Shown: positions 9,236-18,247 of the stretch, piece after piece
How positions within the stretch are numbered: position 1 is the first letter of the stretch
Layout of the letters: every line of letters begins with the position of its first letter
NCBI GenBank assembly: GCA_945882315.1
Contig: CAMCWB010000007.1
Location: 22,723-86,722, forward strand
DNA from: Bauldia litoralis
GTDB lineage: Bacteria > Pseudomonadota > Alphaproteobacteria > Rhizobiales > Kaistiaceae
Direction of reading: 5' to 3'
DNA length: 64,000 nt
Notes under the pieces: model-generated
Told to the model about the DNA's origin: nothing
Databases searched by the model: none
What the model saw: only the letters and a program-made list of their open reading frames with translations
Position numbers and translations under genes: made by a program

Positions 9236-9326
9236 AAACCGCCTCACTTTGTCATGCGGGATCATCCAGCGCAGACGACTGCGCCGATTCCAAGTCCTCG
9301 CGAAGGGGTGGGCTTAAAGAGGCGGC

Positions 9327-9740
9327 TTAGCCGCCTTCTTCTTCACCGGCGACGGCCCGCACAAGATCGATGATCCGGCGCCGCAGCTTCGCATCCTTGA
9401 TGCGGACGAAGGCCTTGTTCAGCTGAATGCCTTCCGAGCTCGACAGGAAATCGACGACATAGTCGCGACCGCCGCTTTCGGCGAGGCTTGCCGCTTCGGC
9501 GGGCGTGCCCGGTGCATCTTCGAAGAAGAAGGCAACCGGGACGGTGAGCACGGTCGCGATATGCTGCAGCCGGCTGGCACCGATGCGATTCGTGCCCTTT
9601 TCGTATTTCTGGATCTGCTGGAAAGTGATGCCGAGCGCTTCGCCCAGCTTTTCCTGACTCATGCCTAGCATCATGCGTCGAAGTCTGACCCGACTACCGA
9701 CATGAATGTCGATCGGGTTAGGCTGCTTTTTATTGGCCAT
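9327..9740 (-). CDS. XRE-family transcriptional regulator (PraR-like)
   Basis: 137 residues from the ATG at 9740, with GAGAG just upstream; an upstream alternative start would add 25 low-complexity residues. It has a single XRE helix-turn-helix near residues 13-65 (RVRLRRMMLGMSQEKLGEAL, GITFQQIQKYEKGTNRIGAS) and a C-terminal segment ending VRAVAGEEEGG. The MANKK-NPIDIHVGSRVR opening matches a regulator conserved between lnt and metK in Rhizobiales, known as PraR in rhizobia, where it affects biofilm and quorum-sensing genes. Its targets in this organism are unknown. Confidence 0.88.
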   Translation of the reverse strand: MANKKQPNPIDIHVGSRVRLRRMMLGMSQEKLGEALGITFQQIQKYEKGTNRIGASRLQHIATVLTVPVAFFFEDAPGTPAEAASLAESGGRDYVVDFLSSSEGIQLNKAFVRIKDAKLRRRIIDLVRAVAGEEEGG

Positions 9741-9867
9741 TGCGGCTCTCTTCTCTCGCCGCCTGACGGCCGACGGCTTGCTGTCGTTCCTGAACGCGCC
9801 AACGAAGCCCGGCAAAAGAGCCGGACTCCCGAAGCGGCAGTGCGGCGCGCGTCGTCCGCACGCACCG

Positions 9868-9896
9868 CATTGTCTATGAACTCAGGTCGCAATCAA
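9868..9896 (-). promoter_or_regulatory. Candidate promoter of the PraR-like gene
   Basis: Minus-strand TTGATT, a 17-nt spacer and ACAATG lie about 130 nt upstream of the XRE gene, in an AT-richer stretch right after the lnt stop. Pattern match only. Confidence 0.45.
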
Positions 9897-9923
9897 TATT
9901 TTGGACCCCCCTCGTGATTTGTG

Positions 9924-11537
9924 TCAATTGCGCGAAATCCTCCGCGGGGACTGCCCAATTGTCGCAACACAAAGCGTGAAAACCATGAGAAACGGGAAGA
10001 TCCAGACCCCGTAGAGGGAAAACACCGTCTGCGGCAAAGCGACCGGCAGTTCGCCGTCGACGACGCCGGCCTCGCCGACGTCGAGGCTTGAACGCACCCG
10101 GCCGTATGAATCGACGATCGCCGAAATTCCAGAATTGGCGGCGCGGACGAGTGGCAATCCTTCCTCCACGGCGCGCAGGCGCGCCTGGAGAAAATGCTGG
10201 CGTGGCCCCGGCGTGTCGCCGAACCAGGCATCGTTGGTGAGATTGAGGAGCCAGCCGGGCCGCTCGCCCGGCGCCGTGACCTCGCCGGGAAAAATGATCT
10301 CGTAGCAGATCAGGGGCGCGGCCGGCGGTGCACCGGCAATCGCCAGGTTGCGGCGCGCGGTGCCGGCGGAGAAGCCGCCGGGGAGGCTGGTGAGCTGGCG
10401 GAGGCCGAGTGATTCGAGCGCCGACTGGAAAGGCAGGAACTCGCCGAAGGGAACGAGGTGGACCTTGTCGTAGGCCGACAGGATCTCGCCGTCATCGCCG
10501 ATGACGTAGACGCTGTTGAAGACGCGCTCGGAGAGCGTCGCTTCGGTGCGTTCGGCCCGGGCCGCGCCGGTGATCAGCGTCGTCCCCTGCGGCAGGAGCG
10601 CCGCGATGGCGGCCAGCGCATCCGGACGGTCGGTGAGGAAAAACGGAAAGGCCGATTCGGGCCAGACGAGATGGGTGGCGCTGGCGATGCCGCTCCCCTC
10701 CGGCGACGGCGCTGCGTCGCTCAATTCAAGGTGGCGGCGGAAGATCGCGTCCTCGTTCTCGTCCTGCCATTTCTCGTTCTGGGCGATGGCCGGCTGGACG
10801 ATGCGCAGACGCGTTTCCGGAACCACGGCGTCGGAGGCGCCGGCAAGCCGTACGAGCCCGAAGCCGGCATGGACAGCCACCAGCAGCGCCGCAGCGCCCA
10901 TGAACAGCAGGCGGCCGCGCCGGCCATCCCTCTCCGCCGAGGCGAGAACCGCCGGCGCCGCGAAGATGATGAAGGCGGCGAGCGTCAGCCCCCAGAGGCC
11001 CACGATCGAAGCCGACTGCATCATCACCGGGATCGGGGTCAGCGTGTAGCCGAAGGCGTTCCAGGGGAAGCCAGTCAGGACATGGCCGCGCAGCCATTCG
11101 GCGCCGGCGAAGGCAACGCCGAGGACCAGGATCCGCGGCCAGCCGTCCGGCCAGACAAGACGGGCGGCTGCGGCCGCGAGACCCCAGAACAGCGCCAGGC
11201 CGGCCGGCATGGCGAGGACCGCGACCGGCAGGAGCCAGGTGAACTTATCGGCGTCGACGAGGAAGGCGGCGCCGATCCACCAGAGGCCGGCCAGGAAATA
11301 GCCGAAGCCGAAAGCCCAGCCGACCAGCGCCGCCGGCATCAGGCGGCCGATCGCGCCGCGACCGTCGCCCGGTACGGCGCCGTCGATCAGCCAGACGAGG
11401 ACCGGCAGAGTCAGCCAGAGAACGGGAAAGGCGGAGAATGGCGGCAGGGCGAGTGCCGACAAAGCCCCGGCGGCAAGCGCCACGGCGAAGCGCCGCCAGC
11501 CCCAGAGCACGATGATCGCATCGGCGATGATGCGCAT
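9924..11537 (-). CDS. lnt: Apolipoprotein N-acyltransferase Lnt
   Basis: 537 residues; inner-membrane enzyme that adds the third acyl chain to lipoproteins. The N-terminal third holds several membrane helices (FAVALAAGALSALALPPF onward). A periplasmic nitrilase-type domain follows with the catalytic triad visible: Glu in WPESAFPF, Lys in YDKVHLVPFGE and Cys in LICYEIIFPG. A last hydrophobic segment (VFSLYGVWIFPFLMVFTLCV) closes the protein, as in the family. ATG at 11537; the 136-bp gap to tlyC is filled by a small inverted repeat. Confidence 0.97.
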   Translation of the reverse strand: MRIIADAIIVLWGWRRFAVALAAGALSALALPPFSAFPVLWLTLPVLVWLIDGAVPGDGRGAIGRLMPAALVGWAFGFGYFLAGLWWIGAAFLVDADKFTWLLPVAVLAMPAGLALFWGLAAAAARLVWPDGWPRILVLGVAFAGAEWLRGHVLTGFPWNAFGYTLTPIPVMMQSASIVGLWGLTLAAFIIFAAPAVLASAERDGRRGRLLFMGAAALLVAVHAGFGLVRLAGASDAVVPETRLRIVQPAIAQNEKWQDENEDAIFRRHLELSDAAPSPEGSGIASATHLVWPESAFPFFLTDRPDALAAIAALLPQGTTLITGAARAERTEATLSERVFNSVYVIGDDGEILSAYDKVHLVPFGEFLPFQSALESLGLRQLTSLPGGFSAGTARRNLAIAGAPPAAPLICYEIIFPGEVTAPGERPGWLLNLTNDAWFGDTPGPRQHFLQARLRAVEEGLPLVRAANSGISAIVDSYGRVRSSLDVGEAGVVDGELPVALPQTVFSLYGVWIFPFLMVFTLCVATIGQSPRRISRN

Positions 11538-11570
11538 TGGGCGCTTCTGATTCCCGAATCGCTGGAGGGC

Positions 11571-11668
11571 GAATAGCGAATAGGGAGTAGCGAAAAGTGA
11601 GCGAATAGGGAAATAGCGAGTAGCGAATAGAGTTGAAACTACGCGCTATTCGCTACTCCCTATTCGCT
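11571..11668. repeat. Palindromic element built on GCGAATAG units
   Basis: AGCGAATAGGGAGTAGCGAA at 11575-11594 recurs as a perfect 20-bp inverted copy at 11649-11668. A degenerate third unit (gcgaatagggaaatagcgag) lies between them. The element fills the tlyC-lnt gap and could fold into a long stem. It looks like a mobile intergenic palindrome or a terminator-like element rather than a gene. Confidence 0.75.
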
Positions 11669-11673
11669 CTCGA

Positions 11674-12726
11674 TCACGCTTCGGACGCTGCGCCCGTGCT
11701 GACTTTTTGCAGGCGCCGCCGCGGCTCGGGACGCGGCGATCCCGCCGGCCTTCGATAGATGCGGAGGCGCTTGATGCGGCGCGGATCGGCGTCGAGAATC
11801 TCGAACTCGAAGCCGCCAGGCCCGGCGATGAGCTCGCCGCGGACCGGAATACGGCCGATGAGGCTGTAGACCAGCCCGCCGATCGTATCGACATCCTCGC
11901 TGTCGTCGCCGCGGACGAAATCCGCGCCGATCGCCGCCTGGACCTCGTCGAGGTCGGCGCGCGCATCGGCCAGGAAGACGCCGTCGCCATCGCCGACGAT
12001 CATCGCGCTGGAGGCGTCGTCATATTCGTCCTCGATATCGCCGACGACCATCTCGATGATATCCTCCAGCGACACGACGCCGTCGGTGCCGCCATACTCG
12101 TCGATGACGAGGGCGAGCTGCATGCGTGTCGCCTGCATCGACGCCAGCAGCACCGGCACCGGCATCGACGGCGGCACGAAGAGGATGTTGCGGACGAGAT
12201 CGGCCTCGGCAAGATTCTTTGCGAGGTCGATCTTGGTGAGATCGATGGGCTGCTTGACGCCGTCCTGCATCGGCTCGGGGCCGGCCGCGGCAAGCGTCAT
12301 ATAGGCCATCAGATCCTTGATGTGGACGAAGCCGACGGGATCGTCGAGCGTCTCGCGGAAGACCGGCATGCGCGAATGGCCGGATTCGCGGAACTCGAGC
12401 AGCATGTCGCCGACCGACGTGCCGATGTCGACGGCATAGATGTCGGCGCGCGGCACCATGACGTCATCGACGCGAACGTCGCGAAGCCTGAGGATGTTGG
12501 AAAGCATCGCCCGTTCTTCGGGCGCAAAGGCGCTGGCGACCTCGTCATCGGCAAGCGCTTCGGCAAGATCCTCGCGGATCGAGGAAGCGGCCTTGAGGCC
12601 TAATGCCGCCTTGAGGCGATCGAGCCAGGTCTCCTGGAAGTGAGGCTCGCCGCCGTTTCCTATTCGACTACTATCAGGGTCGGAAGACTGTTCGGACTTA
12701 CTACTTTGCGATTCTGAGTCGTTCAT
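11674..12726 (-). CDS. CorC/TlyC-type hemolysin family protein with CBS pair
   Basis: 350 residues, soluble: no membrane domain. Two CBS motifs run from about 85 to 220 (DVMVPRADIYAVD and LALVIDEYGGTDGVVSLEDI), followed by a CorC/HlyC C-terminal domain near 245-325 (IGGLVYSLIGRIP). The N-terminus is Ser/Asp-rich and disordered. Such proteins are linked to magnesium/cobalt efflux or transporter regulation; the hemolysin label is historical. In Rhizobiales this gene lies between ybeY and lnt, as here, 27 bp downstream of ybeY. Confidence 0.92.
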   Translation of the reverse strand: MNDSESQSSKSEQSSDPDSSRIGNGGEPHFQETWLDRLKAALGLKAASSIREDLAEALADDEVASAFAPEERAMLSNILRLRDVRVDDVMVPRADIYAVDIGTSVGDMLLEFRESGHSRMPVFRETLDDPVGFVHIKDLMAYMTLAAAGPEPMQDGVKQPIDLTKIDLAKNLAEADLVRNILFVPPSMPVPVLLASMQATRMQLALVIDEYGGTDGVVSLEDIIEMVVGDIEDEYDDASSAMIVGDGDGVFLADARADLDEVQAAIGADFVRGDDSEDVDTIGGLVYSLIGRIPVRGELIAGPGGFEFEILDADPRRIKRLRIYRRPAGSPRPEPRRRLQKVSTGAASEA

Positions 12727-12753
12727 CTCTCTCTACAGGCGCAAACGCGCCTC

Positions 12754-13254
12754 TCAACGTTGTCGGGAATAGGGATCGGCTATGCCGAGCCCGCCTAGAA
12801 TGGCGGTTTCCAGCCCTTCCATCAGTTTGGCCTCACCGTCATCCTCGTGATCATAACCGAGAATGTGCAGGAAGCCATGCAGGATCAGATGGGCCAGATG
12901 CGCCTCGAGGGTCAAGCCCCCGGCCGCGGCCTCGCGGGAAACGGTCTCCTCCGCCAGCACGACATCGCCGAGAATTGGCCCCATGCGGCCGTTTTTCAAG
13001 GGCGCGCCTGGAAAGGAAAGGACATTGGTCGGCTTGTCCTTCTTCCGGAACTTACGGTTAAGCAACCGGATATGGGCGTCATCGGTGAAGGCCAGCGACA
13101 GCTCGGCGCCTCCGGCGAGGTCGAGTTGCAACGCGACATTCGCAGCCGTAACGACCTTTTCGGCGATCTTCTTCAGCCGCGGCCGTGACGGCCAGTCGCC
13201 CGCCTCGACCAGGATGTCGAGGGCGATCGGGAGCGTGCTTTTCGCCTTCGGCAA
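12754..13254 (-). CDS. ybeY: Endoribonuclease YbeY
   Basis: About 166 residues. YbeY is a metal-dependent RNase involved in 16S rRNA maturation and ribosome quality control. The zinc motif HGFLHILGYDH (H-x3-H-x5-H) is intact, as are LNRKFRKKDKPTNVLSFP and LGDVVLAEETV. There is no ATG near the phoH stop; I chose the TTG at 13254 (protein LPKAKSTLPIALDILVEAG), ten bases after phoH ends. The reading frame stays open further upstream inside phoH but that part does not look like YbeY. Confidence 0.93.
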   Translation of the reverse strand: MPKAKSTLPIALDILVEAGDWPSRPRLKKIAEKVVTAANVALQLDLAGGAELSLAFTDDAHIRLLNRKFRKKDKPTNVLSFPGAPLKNGRMGPILGDVVLAEETVSREAAAGGLTLEAHLAHLILHGFLHILGYDHEDDGEAKLMEGLETAILGGLGIADPYSRQR

Positions 13255-13264
13255 GCGGTGCTGC

Positions 13265-14296
13265 TCAGACGCTCTCGCCGCGACCGGCGGCCGCGGCGGC
13301 GTCATAGGCCTCGACGATGCGGCCGACGAGCGGATGACGGACGACATCGGCGGCGGTGAAGCGAATCTGGGCGATGCCGGCGACGCCGCGCAGCAGCGTC
13401 GTCGCCTCGACGAGGCCGGAAACATGGCCGGGCGGCAGGTCGATCTGGGTCGGATCGCCGGTGACGATCATGCGCGAATTCTCGCCGAGGCGGGTCAGGA
13501 ACATCTTCATCTGCATCGATGTCGTGTTCTGCGCCTCGTCGAGGATGACGATGGCATTGGTCAGGGTGCGGCCGCGCATGAAGGCGAGCGGCGCCACCTC
13601 GATCACCTCGGAATCGAGCGCCCGCTCGACCTTTTCCGGCGGCATCATGTCGTAGAGCGCGTCGTAGAGCGGGCGGAGATAAGGATCGACCTTCTCCTTC
13701 ATGTCGCCGGGCAGGAAGCCGAGGCGCTCGCCGGCCTCGACGGCCGGACGCGACAGGATCAGCTTGTCGACGGCGCCGCGCTCCAGCATGGCGGCGGCAT
13801 AGGCGACGGCGAGATAGGTCTTGCCGGTGCCGGCCGGACCGATGCCGAAGACGAGCTCGGCCCGGTCGAAGGCGCGGATATAGGCATCCTGGACGGGTGT
13901 GCGGGCCATCACGGTGCGGCGCCGCGTCGAGATCTGCGCCATGGCGAGACGGCCGCGCGGTTCGAGGCTCGGCAGCGAGAGCTGATCGTCAGCTGCCTCC
14001 GCCATGCGGATGGCGCCGTCGACGTCGCCGGGCGCCAGCTCGTGGCCCTTTTGGAGGCGGCCATAGAGGATATCGAGGGCGAGGCGGGCGCGGTTCAGCG
14101 CCTCGGGCTCGCCGCGGATTGTCACCTGGTTGCCGCGGGCCGCGGCCTCGACGCCGAGGCGCTGCTCGATCATGGCGAGGTTCTGGTCGAACTCGCCGAA
14201 CAGCGCCGGGATCAGGCGATTGTCATCGAAGGCGACGACGACATGGCCACGTTCATCGGACCGGCCAATCTCGCCAGCCATCGGCCGCAGGGTCAC
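13265..14296 (-). CDS. PhoH-family ATPase
   Basis: 343 residues. A KH-like N-terminal part is followed by the PhoH P-loop domain (about 130-330): Walker [15 protein letters not shown], Walker [14 protein letters not shown] and sensor segment [14 protein letters not shown]. PhoH/YbeZ ATPases are encoded with ybeY across bacteria and probably act together on rRNA. The GTG start at 14296 overlaps the miaB stop as GTGA, so translational coupling is likely. Confidence 0.95.
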   Translation of the reverse strand: MTLRPMAGEIGRSDERGHVVVAFDDNRLIPALFGEFDQNLAMIEQRLGVEAAARGNQVTIRGEPEALNRARLALDILYGRLQKGHELAPGDVDGAIRMAEAADDQLSLPSLEPRGRLAMAQISTRRRTVMARTPVQDAYIRAFDRAELVFGIGPAGTGKTYLAVAYAAAMLERGAVDKLILSRPAVEAGERLGFLPGDMKEKVDPYLRPLYDALYDMMPPEKVERALDSEVIEVAPLAFMRGRTLTNAIVILDEAQNTTSMQMKMFLTRLGENSRMIVTGDPTQIDLPPGHVSGLVEATTLLRGVAGIAQIRFTAADVVRHPLVGRIVEAYDAAAAAGRGESV

Positions 14297-15726
14297 GCGG
14301 TTGCCTCCATCGGCAGGGGGATGCGGGGTTCGGCGGCAGGCGCCGCCAGGCGGCCATTGAGGCTGTTGGTGCCGAGCGTCTCGATCACCACGCGGCCGAT
14401 CGTGCCGATCAGGGTTGCGGATGCATCGACATGGACGGGAAGCAGCCAGGGCGAGCGGCCGACGATCTGGCCGGGGCGCTTGCCCTTGCGCTCGAACAGG
14501 ACTTCCGCCGTGCGACCGACCGTCGAGGCGTTGAAGACGCGGGCGTGGCGGTTGACCGAGGCCTGCAGGCGCTGGAGGCGCTCGGACTTCTCGGCTTCCG
14601 GGACCTGGTCGGCCTGCGTCGCCGCCGGCGTGCCGGGGCGCGGGCTGTATTTGAAGGAGAAGGCCGCCGCGTAGCCGACGGTATCGATGATCGACAGCGT
14701 GTCGGCGAAATCGGCCTCGGTCTCGCCGGGGAAGCCGACGATGAAATCGCAGGACAGGGCGATGTCCGGGCGCGCGGCGCGGACGCGGTCAACGAGGCGA
14801 AGATAATCGGCGCGGCTGTGGCGGCGGTTCATGGCCGCCAGGATGCGGTCGGAGCCGGACTGCACCGGCAGGTGCAGATAGGGCATCAGCGCCGGCAGAT
14901 CACGATGCGCGGCGATCAGGGCGTCATCCATATCGCGCGGATGGCTGGTGGTGTAGCGGAGGCGATCGAGCCCCGGGATCTCGGCAAGGTGAAAAAGCAG
15001 CCGGCCAAGCCCCCAGTCGTTTCCGTCGGGGCCTTCCCCATGCCAGGCATTGACGTTCTGGCCGAGCAGCGTGACCTCGCGGACGCCATGCGCCACCAGC
15101 CGCTGCGCCTCGGCGGCGATCGCGGCGACCGGGCGCGAGACCTCGGCGCCGCGCGTGTAAGGGACGACGCAGAAGGTGCAGAACTTGTCGCAGCCTTCCT
15201 GGACGGTGAGGAAAGCGGAATAGTTCTTGTCTCTTGTTGCTTCCCGGTCGAGCCTACGGCTCTCCTCGCCTCTTGGGAGGCCATCGAGAACGCTGAACTT
15301 CTGGGCGACGGCGAAATCCGTCTCGATCGAGCGCTTGCCGGCGGCCGCATCGGCGACCAGGGCCGGCAGGCGCTGGTAGGATTGCGGGCCGACGACGAGG
15401 TCGACGGCCGGGGCACGGCGCATGATCTCGGCGCCTTCGGCCTGGGCGACGCAGCCGGCGACGCCGATCAGCACCTTGCGACCGGCTTCGGCCGCCTCGC
15501 CCTTCAGCACGCGCAGGCGGCCGAGCTCGGAATAGACCTTCTCGGAGGCCCGCTCGCGGATGTGGCAGGTGTTGAGCAGGATGAGATCGGCGGATTCTGC
15601 CGTCTCCGCGGCGGCGTAGCCGGCGGTCGCGAGAGCGTCCATCATCCTTTCGGAATCATAGACGTTCATCTGGCAGCCATAGGTCTTGACGAAGACTTTC
15701 TTCAGGTCTCGATCCAATCCGCTCAT
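14293..15726 (-). CDS. miaB: tRNA-2-methylthio-N6-dimethylallyladenosine synthase MiaB
   Basis: 477 residues from the ATG at 15726 (a GTG at 15750 would add eight). This radical-SAM enzyme methylthiolates A37 of tRNAs. The N-terminal domain has its three cluster cysteines ([24 protein letters not shown]); the radical-SAM CxxxCxxC reads CDKFCTFC; a TRAM domain ends the protein ([20 protein letters not shown]). Between the first two domains a stretch [15 protein letters not shown] is coded by palindromic DNA and is not part of the usual linker. The reading frame is intact, so the enzyme is probably functional. Confidence 0.97.
   Translation of the reverse strand: MSGLDRDLKKVFVKTYGCQMNVYDSERMMDALATAGYAAAETAESADLILLNTCHIRERASEKVYSELGRLRVLKGEAAEAGRKVLIGVAGCVAQAEGAEIMRRAPAVDLVVGPQSYQRLPALVADAAAGKRSIETDFAVAQKFSVLDGLPRGEESRRLDREATRDKNYSAFLTVQEGCDKFCTFCVVPYTRGAEVSRPVAAIAAEAQRLVAHGVREVTLLGQNVNAWHGEGPDGNDWGLGRLLFHLAEIPGLDRLRYTTSHPRDMDDALIAAHRDLPALMPYLHLPVQSGSDRILAAMNRRHSRADYLRLVDRVRAARPDIALSCDFIVGFPGETEADFADTLSIIDTVGYAAAFSFKYSPRPGTPAATQADQVPEAEKSERLQRLQASVNRHARVFNASTVGRTAEVLFERKGKRPGQIVGRSPWLLPVHVDASATLIGTIGRVVIETLGTNSLNGRLAAPAAEPRIPLPMEATA
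15233..15275. repeat. In-frame palindromic insert within miaB
   Basis: The perfect dyad GAGCC-TAC-GGCTC at 15250-15262 sits in a low-complexity stretch containing a CAAGAGACAAGAA-type tract on the minus strand. It codes for the charged linker [15 protein letters not shown] between the UPF0004 and radical-SAM domains. Palindromic, in-frame and confined to an inter-domain linker, it resembles intragenic palindromic elements known in other alphaproteobacteria. Confidence 0.5.
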
Positions 15727-15843
15727 CACATCAGGCGCTTGGCCGAGCACCGCAGACGCCTGCAGCAGTGGGCCATGGCCGTCATCCGTTCCTAGCGCCT
15801 TTTGGCTTCCGGGAGAATAGCCCGCCGAGTTGACGGAATTGCG

Positions 15844-16287
15844 TCAACGCTCGTCGGCCGGCTTGGCGCCGAGCGGCACCGCGTAGAGTTCGAGGCGATG
15901 GTCGACCAGCCGGAAGCCAAGGCGCTCGGCGATCAGCTTCTGCAGGGCCTCGATTTCCTCGTTGCGGAATTCGATGACCTCGCCCGAGCGGAGATCGATC
16001 AGATGATCGTGATGCTCGTCGGGGACCGGCTCATAACGGCTGCGGCCGGCGCCGAAATCATGGCGGGCGATGACGCCGGCATCCTCGAAGAGCTTCACCG
16101 TCCGGTAGACGGTGGCGATCGAGATGTGCGGATCGACTGCGGAGGCGCGACGATAGAGCTCCTCGACATCGGGATGGTCGGTCGCCGCTTCCAGCACGCG
16201 GGCAATGACCCGGCGCTGCTCGGTCATGCGCATGCCCTTGGCGACGCAGACCTCTTCGATGCTCTGAAGCGATTTTTCGGTAGCCAA
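15844..16287 (-). CDS. Fur-family transcriptional regulator (Fur/Mur type)
   Basis: 147 residues from a TTG at 16287 (GGAA eight bases upstream). Winged helix: RMTEQRRVIARVLEAATDHPDVEELYRRA then ISIATVYRTVKLFEDAGVI. Metal-site residues HHDHLIDLRSGEVIEF and the C-terminal RLGFRLVDHRLELYAVP are typical. No CxxC structural zinc motif is present. In rhizobia the orthologue beside rimI is Mur, which responds to manganese rather than iron; that is inference from synteny. The upstream frame, open through rimI, is not homologous to Fur and was excluded. Confidence 0.92.
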   Translation of the reverse strand: MATEKSLQSIEEVCVAKGMRMTEQRRVIARVLEAATDHPDVEELYRRASAVDPHISIATVYRTVKLFEDAGVIARHDFGAGRSRYEPVPDEHHDHLIDLRSGEVIEFRNEEIEALQKLIAERLGFRLVDHRLELYAVPLGAKPADER

Positions 16288-16318
16288 AATGCCAGTTCCG
16301 TCTATCGGGTCCTTCGCG

Positions 16319-16807
16319 TTACCGAAGTTGTAGGCGCATGACAAGCGCGCTGCCTTCCGGGTCGACGCCCTTGCGATAATAGCCTTTTCGCACGCCCACG
16401 TCCTCGAATCCGAGCGAGCGATAGAGCCCGATGGCGGGCTCATTGCCGCGGTCGACCTCGAGGAAGCAGGCGGCGACATGCTCGCGATAGAGGCGGCGCA
16501 TCGCCTCCTCCATCAGAAGGCGGCCATGGCCCTTGCCGCGGCTGGCCCGCGATACGGCGACGGTCAGGATCTCGGCTTCGTCGGCGGCGGTGTGCACGAT
16601 GATGAAGCCGAGCATCCGGCGCCTGCCGAAAATCGATTCGCGCCGGACGCCGAGCGTGAAGGCGTTGCCGCCATTCATCAGCGCGGTGAAATCCTCGGCG
16701 CTCCAGGCGCGGGCGAAGGCGTCGGCGTGGATGTCGACCAGCGACTCGGCATCGGCGGAGCGGGCGGCGTCGATGAAGATGCGGGCGCGCGGCAGGAGAC
16801 CCATCAT
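16319..16807 (-). CDS. rimI: Ribosomal protein alanine N-acetyltransferase RimI
   Basis: 162 residues, GNAT fold. RimI acetylates the N-terminal alanine of ribosomal protein S18. Motif A is VSRASRGKGHGRLLMEEAMRRL and the C-terminal part has NEPAIGLYRSLGFEDVGVRKGYYRKG. The ATG at 16807 overlaps the tsaB stop (ATGA), matching the common tsaB-rimI pair. Confidence 0.93.
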   Translation of the reverse strand: MMGLLPRARIFIDAARSADAESLVDIHADAFARAWSAEDFTALMNGGNAFTLGVRRESIFGRRRMLGFIIVHTAADEAEILTVAVSRASRGKGHGRLLMEEAMRRLYREHVAACFLEVDRGNEPAIGLYRSLGFEDVGVRKGYYRKGVDPEGSALVMRLQLR

Positions 16808-17469
16808 CGGCGGGCGACTGCTTTTGCCGCCTGCGGCTTGGCGTCGGGCGGACGCAGGTATAACGGCCGCGGCGGCGACCCGTCGGGGATCGCGGCACGG
16901 CCGAGCGCGGCGACAGCGAGGATATCGGGCGAGGCCCGGCGATGGAGGATGGTCACGTCTTGCTCCGCCTGCGCGGCGACCAGATCGGCGCCGCTCCCGG
17001 CGAGAGCATCGCCCAGCTCGAGCAGCGACGCAAAATAACCGGCCGGACCGACTTCCGCGGCCGTTGCCGGCGTGCCGTCGGCGTGGAAGCGCTGGCCGTA
17101 GATCTCGTCGCGGCGGGCATCGAGGACGGCCATGACCGGCACGGCGCCGGCGGTATCGCGGACCGAGCGCGCATGCGCTTCCAGCGTGCCCACGCCGACG
17201 ACCGGACGGCCGGTGACCAGCGCGAAGCCGCGGGCCGCGGCAATGCCGACACGCAGCCCGGTGAAGGAGCCGGGGCCGACGGTGACGGCGATTCGATCAA
17301 GATCGGGGAAGCCGAGGCCGACCTCACGCATGGCGCTTTCAACCATGCCGACGAGGCGCTCGGCATGGCCGCGGCCGAGGATTTCCGAGACGACGACCGG
17401 CGTGCCGCTCTCGGTGAGGACGGCGACCGAGCAGGCTTCCATTGCGGTGTCGATCGCGAGGAGCTTCAT
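16804..17469 (-). CDS. tsaB: tRNA threonylcarbamoyladenosine biosynthesis protein TsaB
   Basis: 221 residues from the ATG at 17469 (MKLLAIDTAMEACSVA); an ATG at 17481 adds MPLF. TsaB is the scaffold partner of TsaD in t6A37 synthesis. The ASKHA-fold signatures LAIDTAMEACSVA, VTVGPGSFTGLRVGIAAARG and VLDARRDEIYG are present. It is coupled to rimI by overlap and lies 79 bp after nfuA. Confidence 0.95.
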   Translation of the reverse strand: MKLLAIDTAMEACSVAVLTESGTPVVVSEILGRGHAERLVGMVESAMREVGLGFPDLDRIAVTVGPGSFTGLRVGIAAARGFALVTGRPVVGVGTLEAHARSVRDTAGAVPVMAVLDARRDEIYGQRFHADGTPATAAEVGPAGYFASLLELGDALAGSGADLVAAQAEQDVTILHRRASPDILAVAALGRAAIPDGSPPRPLYLRPPDAKPQAAKAVARR

Positions 17470-17548
17470 GAAAAGCGGCATAGGACGGCCGGCGAACCCT
17501 GTCGAGGCACGTCCACGGACTAGCTCAATGAAAGCCTTCCGAGGCCGC

Positions 17549-18109
17549 TCAGGCCTCGACCTGACGGATGTCGCGGACTTCCGGGACGTAGTGGCGGAGC
17601 AGATTCTCGATGCCGTGCTTCAGCGTCGCGGTCGAGGACGGGCAGCCCGAGCAGGCGCCGCGCATGTTGAGATAGACGGTGCCGTCGCGGAAGCCCCTAA
17701 AGGTGATGTCGCCGCCATCCTGGGCAACCGCCGGGCGGACTCGGGTCTCGATCAGCTCCTTGATGGTGCCGACGATCTCGGCATCGCCTTCCTCGAAGAA
17801 TTCGTCCTCATCCTCGCCCGCCGGCTCCTCGATGAGGACCGGGATGCCGGACATGAAATGCTCCATGATGGCGCCGAGGATGGCCGGCTTGATATGCGGC
17901 CACTCGCCGGACGACTTGGTCACGGCGACGAAATCACCGCCCAGGAACACGCCCGAAACACCCGGCACGCCGAACAGGCGCTCGGCGAGTGGCGAGGAGT
18001 GGGCCTCTTCCAGATTGAGGAATTCCGCCGTTCCCGAGCCCATGACCATGCGGCCGGGCAGGAATTTCAGGGTCGCCGGATTGGGGGTTGATTCGGTCTG
18101 GATGAACAT
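17549..18109 (-). CDS. NfuA/NifU-like iron-sulfur scaffold protein
   Basis: 186 residues. An N-terminal Nfu domain (MFIQTESTPNPATLKFLPG) precedes the NifU C-terminal domain, where the cluster-binding CxxC reads MRGACSGCPSSTATLKHGIE. The protein carries or transfers Fe-S clusters. An acidic linker (EDEDEFFEEGD) joins the domains. The ATG at 18109 gives the family's standard beginning. Confidence 0.95.
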   Translation of the reverse strand: MFIQTESTPNPATLKFLPGRMVMGSGTAEFLNLEEAHSSPLAERLFGVPGVSGVFLGGDFVAVTKSSGEWPHIKPAILGAIMEHFMSGIPVLIEEPAGEDEDEFFEEGDAEIVGTIKELIETRVRPAVAQDGGDITFRGFRDGTVYLNMRGACSGCPSSTATLKHGIENLLRHYVPEVRDIRQVEA

Positions 18110-18190
18110 TTTTCGCCCTCACGCGCGACTCCGCGCTTTCCTAGCCTCAGATGTAGGCCCGCGGCCGGTCGACATCAAGGCTGGCGCATA

Positions 18191-18226
18191 GAGCGTGCCC
18201 CGATTCAACGGAATCGGATCATGCTC
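18191..18226. repeat. Short palindromic intergenic repeat
   Basis: Outer arms GAGCGTG and CATGCTC (one wobble) enclose CCGATTC-AACG-GAATCGG. This arrangement is a common Rhizobiales intergenic palindrome. It lies between nfuA and the SARP-type regulator, next to a second repeat. Confidence 0.65.
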
Positions 18227-18247
18227 CAGATTCCTTGATTTGACGCG

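Noticed and set aside
9158..9326. SAM/SAH riboswitch call upstream of metK
   Set aside because: The location is right, but I could not form the conserved stem and pseudoknot of that class, so only a generic structured leader is reported.
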